Assembly: GCA_964648005.1 (NCBI GenBank)
Contig: CAZYKR010000118.1
Span: forward strand, 1 to 12,694
Direction: 5' to 3'
Source of the DNA: JAGQTE01 sp964648005
GTDB taxonomy: Bacteria > Actinomycetota > Acidimicrobiia > Acidimicrobiales > Acidimicrobilacustridaceae
DNA: 12,694 bases
The notes beneath the pieces are model-generated. The model saw only the letters and a list, made by a program, of their open reading frames with translations, did no database searches and had not been told where the DNA came from. Within the stretch, counting starts at the first letter, position 1. Every line of letters starts with the position of its first letter. Shown piece by piece: positions 1 through 5,587 of this stretch. A program made the position numbers and the translations under genes.

Positions 1-311
1 CCGACGGGTGGGCGTTTCGCGTGGCCTACAACCTCGTCCGACGCCGAGGCCGGCGTCGGACCCTCGAGACGGCCATCCTGCGCCGCACCCAGCCCCCGCC
101 CCCGATCCCGCCACCCGCAGGCGAGGCATGGGACGCCGTCGCGCACCTGCCCGACCGCCAACGTCAGGTCATCGTGCTGCGCTTCGTCGCTGACCTGCCC
201 GAAGCCCAGATCGCCCAGATCCTCGGCATCAGCCGGGGCACCGTCTCGAGCACCCTTGCCGACGCCAAGGTCCGACTCGCCGACTCCCTCGCCGAAGAGG
301 TCACCCCATGA
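1..311 (+). CDS. ECF-type RNA polymerase sigma factor, C-terminal part (5' end outside window)
   Basis: The reading frame enters from the left edge (first full codon at base 3) and ends at TGA 309-311. The first visible residues, GWAFRVAYNLVRRRGRR, match the end of sigma-70 region 2 (the W..RVAYNL..R pattern). After a short proline-rich linker comes region 4: LPDRQRQVIVLRF, then the helix-turn-helix EAQIAQILGISRGTVSSTL, which binds the -35 element, ending in AKVRLADSLAEE. No extra C-terminal domain follows, so this is a compact ECF (group 4) factor that directs RNA polymerase to a small regulon. The GTG at base 21 lies inside region 2 and is not the true start. The stop overlaps the next ATG (ATGA), so the two genes are very likely co-translated. 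The class is secure; the ECF subgroup and target promoters cannot be read here. Confidence 0.88.
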   Translation, partial: DGWAFRVAYNLVRRRGRRRTLETAILRRTQPPPPIPPPAGEAWDAVAHLPDRQRQVIVLRFVADLPEAQIAQILGISRGTVSSTLADAKVRLADSLAEEVTP

Positions 312-1186
312 ACCTGCACGACGCCGCCCAACCCCTGATCGACCAGCCGCCCCATCCCGCACCGCCGATCACCGAGATCGCCACGCGCGCCCGCCGCCGC
401 ACGGTGCGTCGGCGCAGTGCCCTCGGGGTCCTGAGTGCGGGTGTCCTTGCCGTTGGGTTGGCGGGCGCAGCCACACGATCACCGACCGACGAACCGGTCG
501 AGCTGCGCACCGCCCCGCCACCCGTCAGCAGCACCAGCATCCAGAGCGGCACGACGACCCCGGCAGCGCCGGTGATCGTCGACCTCACCGCCGGCCTCGG
601 CTACGGCGGCCGATCGCTGCAGGAGGGCAGCCGCATCGTGCTCCCCGACGAGGTCGTGATCCTCGACGACGACACCGTGGCGCTGGCGTGGTCCGCACCG
701 TGCAACCAGCCGGCCGAGACGGCCATCGTCGACACCGCACCGGACGAGATCGAGATCCGCCTCAGCCTGACCACGATCCCGGTCAGCGACTGTGTCGGCC
801 AGTCCGACCGCTGGGTGACGACGTTCGAGCTCCCCGAGACCATCGGTGCTCGCCGCGTCCAAGCCGTGGCCGACGTCGACGGTCAGCGCCGCACGCGCGA
901 CGCCAGCTCCGACGGTCGCGTGATGCCGGTCGAGTCGCTCCAGAGCGGTGGCCACGGCGGCACACCGGTGGCGGCGCAGGTGCGCATCGACGACGACCCG
1001 ACAACTGCCGACGTCGTGCTTCCGGCCACCTGCGTGCCCACCGCCCTGACGGTATGGCAGATCGGCAACGTCATCGTGCCCGACCTACGCCTGGAGCAGG
1101 ATCCGATGACACCGTGCGGTCCAGCGTCCGGACAGCCGCTCCCCGTCGGCGCCCTGGACCACGGCCGCCTGATCGGGGCTGAGTAG
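308..1186 (+). CDS. Single-pass membrane protein paired with the sigma factor; function unknown
   Basis: A 292-residue protein. The ATG overlaps the sigma factor stop, and a purine-rich AGAGG lies 7 bases upstream. Residues 1-36 form a cytoplasmic segment ending in an arginine-rich stretch (ARRRTVRRR). Residues 38-56 form one hydrophobic helix (ALGVLSAGVLAVGLAGAA). The rest should lie outside the membrane: a Pro/Thr/Ser linker to about residue 88, then a beta-rich domain with four cysteines (132, 162, 242, 270) that could form two disulfides. The pairing suggests a membrane partner or regulator of the sigma factor. However, there is no zinc-binding anti-sigma motif (HxxxCxxC), and the cytoplasmic part is short. 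Short basic cytoplasmic segment plus one helix is a layout I recognise from genes next to actinobacterial sigma factors. No enzyme motif is visible. It converges on the acyl-CoA dehydrogenase gene, one base separating the two stop codons. Confidence 0.8.
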   Translation: MNLHDAAQPLIDQPPHPAPPITEIATRARRRTVRRRSALGVLSAGVLAVGLAGAATRSPTDEPVELRTAPPPVSSTSIQSGTTTPAAPVIVDLTAGLGYGGRSLQEGSRIVLPDEVVILDDDTVALAWSAPCNQPAETAIVDTAPDEIEIRLSLTTIPVSDCVGQSDRWVTTFELPETIGARRVQAVADVDGQRRTRDASSDGRVMPVESLQSGGHGGTPVAAQVRIDDDPTTADVVLPATCVPTALTVWQIGNVIVPDLRLEQDPMTPCGPASGQPLPVGALDHGRLIGAE

Positions 1187-1187
1187 C

Positions 1188-2369
1188 TCAGACCTTTGGC
1201 TCGGCGGGCAGGCCCAGCGCCCGCTCGCCGATGATGTTGCGCTGGATCTGGTTGGAGCCGCCGTAGATGGTGTCGCTGCGGGTGAACATGAACAGCCGCT
1301 GCGCCGCACTCAGCTCGTACGGGCCCTCGTCGCAGAGGAGGCCGGCCTCGCCAAGGATGTCCTGGTACGCCTCGCCCAGGTCCCGGTGCAGCGTCGCCCA
1401 GTAGAGCTTGCCGATGTAGGCCTCGTCCGACAGCTCGGGCCGGTCGGCCTTGGTCAGCATCCGCAGCGTGTTCCAGCGCATGATCTCGAGCCGGCTGTGC
1501 AGCGACGCCAGCCGCTGGCGCCACATCGGGTCCCGATCGCGCCCGGTCACCTTCGCCGCCTCCAGCACCTCGGCGAACTCGCGCTGGAAGGCGAACTGCT
1601 GCGCCAGCGTCGAGGCGCCCCGCTCGAAGCTGAGCAGGCCCATCGCCGCCTTCCACCCGTTGTTGACCCCGCCCACGACCAGGTCGGCCGGCGTGCGGGC
1701 GTCCGAGAAGAAGACCTCGTTGAACTCCTCGGTCCCGGTCAGCTGGACGATCGGCACGGTGTCGATGCCGGGCGCGTCCATGCGGATCAACAGGAATGAG
1801 ATGCCCTTGTGCTTGGGCGCCTCACGATCGGTGCGCGCCAGCACGAAGCACCAGTCGCTCCAGTGCGCCAGCGAGGTCCACACCTTCTGCCCGTTGATGA
1901 CCCATTCGTCACCGTCGAGCTCGGCCTTGGTCTGGATGTTGGCGAGGTCGCTGCCGGCGTTGGGCTCGCTGTAGCCCTGGCACCACAGCTCGGTCCCCAG
2001 CCGGATCTGCGGCAGGAACCGCTGCTGCTGCTCCGGCGACCCGAAGTGGATGAGCGTCGGCCCGATCAGTCCCTCACCGATGTGGCCCAGCCGGCCCGGC
2101 CCCCCGGCACGGGCATACTCCTCGTACCAGATCACCTGCAGGTCGATCGGCAGGCCCTTGCCGCCGTGCTCCGTCGGCCACCCCACGCACGTCCAGCCGT
2201 CCGCACCCAGGCGCCGCTCCCACGCCAGGCGCTCGTCGAAGAACGAGTGCTCGTCGCCCGGACCGCCACGCCCCCGGATCACGGCGAACTCGCCGGCGAG
2301 CAGATCGTCCAGGTAGGCGCGGGCCTCCTTGCGGAAGGCCTCCTCCTCGGGCGTGAAGCGCAGATCCAT
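1188..2369 (-). CDS. Acyl-CoA dehydrogenase, FAD-dependent
   Basis: A 393-residue flavoprotein, full length for the family. It should oxidise an acyl-CoA to the trans-2-enoyl-CoA in the cytoplasm and pass electrons to ETF. The N-terminal helical domain begins DLRFTPEEEAFRKEARAYL. The flavin/substrate signature YSEPNAGSDLANIQT is at 133-147, followed by WVINGQKVWTS (156-166) in the beta domain. The C-terminal helical domain carries SDTIYGGSNQIQRNIIGERA (365-384). MCAD-type enzymes have their catalytic Glu in a YEG motif there; here it is YGG. The likely base is Glu249 in LSFERG, the position used by LCAD and isovaleryl-CoA dehydrogenase. The ATG at 2369 was chosen because it begins the family's N-terminus; the frame stays open further upstream, but that extension would cross the divergent promoter and the MaoC gene. 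There is no Shine-Dalgarno; the transcript is probably almost leaderless. Substrate unknown; context suggests a fatty, branched or steroid-like acyl-CoA. Confidence 0.93.
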   Translation of the reverse strand: MDLRFTPEEEAFRKEARAYLDDLLAGEFAVIRGRGGPGDEHSFFDERLAWERRLGADGWTCVGWPTEHGGKGLPIDLQVIWYEEYARAGGPGRLGHIGEGLIGPTLIHFGSPEQQQRFLPQIRLGTELWCQGYSEPNAGSDLANIQTKAELDGDEWVINGQKVWTSLAHWSDWCFVLARTDREAPKHKGISFLLIRMDAPGIDTVPIVQLTGTEEFNEVFFSDARTPADLVVGGVNNGWKAAMGLLSFERGASTLAQQFAFQREFAEVLEAAKVTGRDRDPMWRQRLASLHSRLEIMRWNTLRMLTKADRPELSDEAYIGKLYWATLHRDLGEAYQDILGEAGLLCDEGPYELSAAQRLFMFTRSDTIYGGSNQIQRNIIGERALGLPAEPKV

Positions 2370-2377
2370 CGCCGCAC

Positions 2378-2407
2378 AGGCTAGCGGTGGACCTGACGGG
2401 GCGTCAG
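2378..2407 (-). promoter_or_regulatory. Promoter of the acyl-CoA dehydrogenase gene, near-leaderless
   Basis: Read on the - strand, the -35 box is CTGACG (2407-2402, 4 of 6 matches to TTGACA) and the -10 box is TAGCCT (2383-2378, TANNNT), with an 18-bp spacer. The predicted transcription start is about 7 bases past the -10 box, within one or two bases of the ATG at 2369. That fits the lack of any Shine-Dalgarno. It is the mirror image of the MaoC promoter, and the two -35 boxes are separated by only 3 bp. Confidence 0.55.
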
Positions 2408-2420
2408 ATCCCTCGCTAGC
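2380..2420. repeat. 41-bp interrupted inverted repeat centred between divergent genes; possible operator
   Basis: The dyad is centred on base 2400. The core is CTGACG GGG CGTCAG (2393-2407), a perfect 6-bp inverted repeat with a 3-bp spacer. GGA/TCC (2389-2391 and 2409-2411) and GCTAGCG/CGCTAGC (2380-2386 and 2414-2420) also pair, giving 16 matches over 20 arm positions. It covers both -35 boxes and most of both -10 boxes. A dimeric repressor of TetR or GntR type bound at the core would shut both directions at once, but no regulator gene is in the window. Part of the symmetry may simply be two promoters back to back. Confidence 0.6.
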
Positions 2421-2422
2421 GT
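2393..2422 (+). promoter_or_regulatory. Promoter of the MaoC/thiolase/ligase operon, near-leaderless
   Basis: The -35 box is CTGACG (2393-2398), the spacer is 18 bp, and the -10 box is TAGCGT (2417-2422). Eight bases separate the -10 box from the ATG at 2431, so the transcript should start one or two bases before the start codon. No Shine-Dalgarno is present. The geometry is identical to the opposite-strand promoter reflected about base 2400. Confidence 0.55.
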
Positions 2423-2430
2423 GCACGCCC

Positions 2431-2889
2431 ATGGCAGCAACCGTCCTCGAAGGCACCGACGCCGTGCGCGCAGCCGTCGGCACCCACCTCGGCACCAGCG
2501 ACTGGCTCGAGATCGACCAGGCCCGCATCGACCTGTTCGCGCAGGCCACCGGCGACCACCAGTGGATCCACGTCGACCCCGAGCGCGCCGCCGACGGCCC
2601 CTTCGGCACCACCATCGCCCACGGCTACCTCACCGTGTCGCTCACGAACCTCTTCCTCCCGCAGATCGTCGAGGTGCGCGGCGTGTCGATGGGTGTGAAC
2701 TACGGCGTCAACAAGATCCGCTTCCCCGCCCCGGTCCCGGTCGGCTCCCGCATCCGTGCCAGCGCCGAGTTGACCGCCGTCGACGAGGTGCACGGCGGCG
2801 TGCAGACCACCATGACCATCACGGTCGAGATCGAGGGCGGCGACCGCCCCGCCTGCATCGTCGAGTCCATCAGCCGCTGGCTCGACTGA
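2431..2889 (+). CDS. MaoC-family (R)-specific enoyl-CoA hydratase/dehydratase
   Basis: A 152-residue single hot-dog-fold protein, a usual length for one-domain MaoC hydratases, which add water to 2-enoyl thioesters (or do the reverse). The hydratase-2 motif is at 36-53: ATGDHQWIHVDPERA, with Asp42 and His47 as the predicted catalytic pair. Gln replaces the more common Asn (DHQWIH), as in the NodN/Rv0130-like branch. GPFGTTIAHGYLTVSL (56-71) follows, the conserved stretch lining the acyl tunnel. The C-terminal strands include NYGVNKIRFPAPVPVGSRIR. The ATG at 2431 was chosen because it begins just before the conserved fold and sits 8 bases after a -10 box; the longer in-frame start would overlap the divergent gene. 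It heads the operon and is followed after 29 bp by the thiolase-like gene. It probably hydrates the product of the divergently encoded dehydrogenase, which is inferred from context. Confidence 0.9.
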   Translation: MAATVLEGTDAVRAAVGTHLGTSDWLEIDQARIDLFAQATGDHQWIHVDPERAADGPFGTTIAHGYLTVSLTNLFLPQIVEVRGVSMGVNYGVNKIRFPAPVPVGSRIRASAELTAVDEVHGGVQTTMTITVEIEGGDRPACIVESISRWLD

Positions 2890-2893
2890 AACC

Positions 2894-2913
2894 TGACGCC
2901 CGTGTCATAGTTT
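2894..2913 (+). promoter_or_regulatory. Possible internal leaderless promoter and TGAC-N6-GTCA dyad before the thiolase-like gene
   Basis: In the 29-bp gap after the MaoC gene, TAGTTT (2908-2913) fits a TANNNT -10 box five bases before the ATG at 2919, placing the start of transcription at or next to the A of ATG. No clear -35 box lies at 17-18 bp. The gap also holds TGACGCCCGTGTCA (2894-2907), whose outer TGAC/GTCA arms repeat those of the divergent-promoter palindrome with one extra base between them. No Shine-Dalgarno precedes the ATG. This is weaker than the divergent promoters. Confidence 0.3.
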
Positions 2914-2918
2914 CCGCC

Positions 2919-4106
2919 ATGCCACGCAGGGTCGCCATCGTCGGAGCAGCGCTGTCGGACACCGGTCGGGTCGACGACAAGACCAACTACCACCTCCACG
3001 CCCAGGCGGTGCAGCGTGCGGTGGCCGACGCCGGGCTGACCAAGCACGACGTCGACGGCTTCTGCTCCAACGGCCTCGGCACCCTGCAACCGATCGACGT
3101 CGCCGAGTACCTCGGCCTGCGCCCCCGCTGGGTCGACTCCACCCAGGTCGGCGGCGGCACCTGGGAGGTCATGGCCTGCCACGCCGCCGACGCCATCGCC
3201 ATGGGCCACGCCGACGTCGTCGTCCTCGTCTACGGCTCGACCACCCGCGCCGACCTCAAGCGAGGCTTCCGGCGCGCCAACCTCAGCTACGGCAACCGGG
3301 GCCCCGTCCAGTACGAGGTCGCGTACGGCCACACCCTCATCGCCAAGTACGCCATGTCGACCCGCCGCCATATGTACGAGTACGGCACCACCCTCGAGCA
3401 GCTGGCCGAGATCGCCGTCGCCGCCCGCCACAACGCCCAGTACAACCCGGTCGCCTACTACCGCGACCCGCTGAGCGTCGACGAGGTTCTCAACGGCCGG
3501 ATCATGGCCGACCCGTTCACCAAGTACCAGTGCTGCATCCGCTCCGACGGTGGCTGCGCCATCGTGCTCGCCGCCGAGGACCGCATCGCCGACTGCGCCA
3601 CCGAGCCGGTGTGGGTGCTCGGCCACGGCCACGCCGTCAGCCACGTCACGATGAGCGAGTGGGACGACTTCACCACCGGCCCCGCCGCCGTCGCTGGCCA
3701 GCAGGCCTTCGCCCGGGCCGGCGTCTCGCCCGACGAGATGGACCTCGCCTGCATCTACGACGCCTTCACCTTCATGGAGATGGCCACGCTCGAAGACCTG
3801 GGCTTCTGCGAGAAGGGCGAGGGTGGCCCCTTCGTCGAGGACGGCAAGCTGCGCCTCGGCGGCGCCCTGCCGACCAACCCCGACGGCGGCGGCCTCTCCG
3901 CCTGCCACCCCGGCATGCGCGGCCTGTTCCTGCTGGTCGAGGCCACCCGCCAGCTGCGCGGCGACTACGCCGGCGGCACGGCGATCGCCGAGAACGGCGA
4001 GCCGATCCCGGCCGAGCGCCAGGTGCCGAACGCCAAGTTGGCGGTCGCCAGCGGCACCGGCGGCTGGTTCTGCTCCAACGGGACCCTGGTCCTCGGGGTC
4101 GACTAG
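2919..4106 (+). CDS. Thiolase-fold protein lacking the nucleophilic cysteine (SCP2-thiolase/Ltp2-like)
   Basis: A 395-residue protein, the usual size for a thiolase, starting PRRVAIVGAALSDTG, the typical first strand and loop. The segment AIAMGHADVVVLVYG (92-106) aligns with AIRAGEADVVVAGG of true thiolases. Counting back from it, Gly79 of VGGGTWE takes the place of the active-site Cys of the CxSG motif; the nearest cysteine, Cys87, is eight residues away. Later conserved blocks are IYDAFTF (279-285), GGGLSACHPGMRG (323-335, with His330) and ASGTGGWFCSNG (377-388). This pattern fits the thiolase-like group that includes the steroid side-chain aldolase Ltp2, not a Claisen-cleaving thiolase. 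Ltp2-type enzymes work with a DUF35/OB-fold partner, and none is encoded in this window. It likely acts on the CoA intermediate made by the neighbouring enzymes; carbon-carbon cleavage is inferred, not shown. Confidence 0.85.
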   Translation: MPRRVAIVGAALSDTGRVDDKTNYHLHAQAVQRAVADAGLTKHDVDGFCSNGLGTLQPIDVAEYLGLRPRWVDSTQVGGGTWEVMACHAADAIAMGHADVVVLVYGSTTRADLKRGFRRANLSYGNRGPVQYEVAYGHTLIAKYAMSTRRHMYEYGTTLEQLAEIAVAARHNAQYNPVAYYRDPLSVDEVLNGRIMADPFTKYQCCIRSDGGCAIVLAAEDRIADCATEPVWVLGHGHAVSHVTMSEWDDFTTGPAAVAGQQAFARAGVSPDEMDLACIYDAFTFMEMATLEDLGFCEKGEGGPFVEDGKLRLGGALPTNPDGGGLSACHPGMRGLFLLVEATRQLRGDYAGGTAIAENGEPIPAERQVPNAKLAVASGTGGWFCSNGTLVLGVD

Positions 4107-4116
4107 AACCACCCGG

Positions 4117-5580
4117 GTGACCCTCGCCGTCATCGTCCCGGAGGCCGCCCGCCGCTTCGGCGACCGCCCCGCCTTCGTCGTCGACGACGGGCCGACGCTC
4201 ACCTACGCCGAGCTCGACCGGCGCAGCGACGTCGTCGCCGCAGCGCTAGCCGCGCGCGGCATCGGCGACGGGGACCTGGTGGCACTGACCGTGGCGTCGG
4301 ACCTCACCTACGTCATCGCCTACGCCGCCGCTGCCAAGGTCGGCTCCATCACCGCCGGGGTGAACCCGCGCTACACCCCCGCCGAGCAGTCGGCCGTGCT
4401 GGACGTCGCGGCGGCGTCGCTCGTCGTCGACCCGCCCACCTTCGCCGTCCTGGAAGCCGAGGGTGCCGCCGCAGCGCCGGCACCGCCGCTCGCCGACCCG
4501 GCCGACCCCGAGCGCCTCGTCGCCGTCGTGTTCACCTCGGGCACCACCGGCCGCCCCAAGGGCGCCATGTTCGGCAACCGTGAGCTCGCCGCCATCGCCC
4601 GCTTCGACGGGATCACCGACTGGCCCGGGCCCGACGACCACGGCGCCGCCCAGTACGGCTCGACGCAGTTCGCCCACGTCGGGTTCATGACGAAGCTGCC
4701 GTGGTACCTCCAGCGGGGGCTCACGACGTACCTGCTCCCCCGCTGGCGCGCCGCCGACGTGTTGCGGCTCGTCAGCACCCATCGCATGGCGGCCATCGGA
4801 GGCGTGGCGCCGCAGGTGGCGCTGCTGCTGCGCGTCCCGGACTTTGACCGCTACGACCTGTCGTCGGTCAAGGCGATCATCATGGGTGGTGCCCTGTCGC
4901 CGCCGGCGCTGGTCGACGAGGCGCGTCGGCGCTTCGGCGCCGCCTACTCCATCCGCTACTCGTCGACGGAGTCCGGCGGCGTGGGCACCGCCACCGCCTT
5001 CGACGCCGACGACGACGAGGCGTTGCTCACCGTCGGTCGACCCCGCGGCGACGTCGAGATCGAACTGCGCGACGCCGACGGGCGCCCGGTCCCCACCGGC
5101 GAGGTGGGCGAGATCGTCCTGCGGTCCTCGGCGATGATGCGCGGCTACTGGCGCGACCCGGGCGCCACCGCCGAGGCGCTGCGCCACGGGTGGCTTCACT
5201 CGGGCGACCTCGGCTTCCTCGACGAGCGCGGCCTGCTGCACATGGCCGGCCGATCCAAGGAGATGTACATCCGCGGCGGGTACAACGTCTACCCCGCCGA
5301 GGTCGAGGCGGTGCTGCGCTCGCATCCCGCCGTCGCCGACCTCGCCATCGTCCCCCGCCCCGACGATGTCATGGGCGAGATCGGCGTGGCGATGGTGGTG
5401 CCGACCGACGCGGCGGCGCTGCCGACGCTCGACGCGCTGCGCGCCTTCGGCGGCGAACGCCTCACCTCGTACAAGCTGCCTGAGGCGATGGTGGTGCTCG
5501 ACGAGTTGCCGCTCACAGCCATGCAGAAGGTCGATCGCGCCGCCCTGACTGGTCTGGCGGCGGTCCAGCGTCAAGACTGA
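4117..5580 (+). CDS. AMP-forming acyl-CoA synthetase (ligase)
   Basis: A 487-residue member of the ANL superfamily. It activates a carboxylic acid with ATP to acyl-AMP, then transfers the acyl group to CoA. The P-loop is VFTSGTTGRPKGA (138-150). The adenine-binding A5 motif is YSSTES (281-286). The hinge/A7 motif is HSGDLG (361-366), followed by GRSKEMYIRGGYNVYPAEVE (378-397, A8). The C-terminal catalytic lysine is Lys471 in PLTAMQKVDR, where many relatives have GK. GTG at 4117 was chosen: it is 10 bases after the thiolase-like stop and gives the usual N-terminus (EAARRFGDRPAFVVDDG, then TYAELDRRSDVVAAAL). No Shine-Dalgarno is evident, so coupled translation is likely. At 487 residues it is on the short side for the family, but all core motifs are present. 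It probably feeds the pathway encoded around it; its acid substrate cannot be read from sequence. Confidence 0.92.
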   Translation: MTLAVIVPEAARRFGDRPAFVVDDGPTLTYAELDRRSDVVAAALAARGIGDGDLVALTVASDLTYVIAYAAAAKVGSITAGVNPRYTPAEQSAVLDVAAASLVVDPPTFAVLEAEGAAAAPAPPLADPADPERLVAVVFTSGTTGRPKGAMFGNRELAAIARFDGITDWPGPDDHGAAQYGSTQFAHVGFMTKLPWYLQRGLTTYLLPRWRAADVLRLVSTHRMAAIGGVAPQVALLLRVPDFDRYDLSSVKAIIMGGALSPPALVDEARRRFGAAYSIRYSSTESGGVGTATAFDADDDEALLTVGRPRGDVEIELRDADGRPVPTGEVGEIVLRSSAMMRGYWRDPGATAEALRHGWLHSGDLGFLDERGLLHMAGRSKEMYIRGGYNVYPAEVEAVLRSHPAVADLAIVPRPDDVMGEIGVAMVVPTDAAALPTLDALRAFGGERLTSYKLPEAMVVLDELPLTAMQKVDRAALTGLAAVQRQD

Positions 5581-5587
5581 AGGGCTC

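Noticed and set aside
1179..1191. CTGAG-TAG-CTCAG hairpin at the convergent junction as a bidirectional terminator
   Set aside because: The stem is only 5 bp with a 3-base loop and no T run on either side; it may be a chance effect of the two stop codons.
2393..2407. KstR or KstR2 (cholesterol regulon) operator at the divergent promoter
   Set aside because: The palindrome CTGACG-N3-CGTCAG does not fit the AAC...GTT or CAAG...CTTG type half-sites I recall for those regulators.
2329..2430. Upstream in-frame start for the MaoC gene
   Set aside because: It would overlap the divergent gene and the shared promoter; the conserved fold begins after the ATG at 2431.
2370..2615. Upstream in-frame extension of the acyl-CoA dehydrogenase
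   Set aside because: It would run through the divergent promoter and the MaoC coding region, and the family N-terminus begins at the ATG at 2369.
2700..4202. Long open frame on the - strand opposite the thiolase-like gene
   Set aside because: Its translation is a monotonous Gly/Ala/Val/Asp-rich chain typical of the antisense of GC-rich coding DNA, with no motif, while the + strand frame matches a known family throughout.
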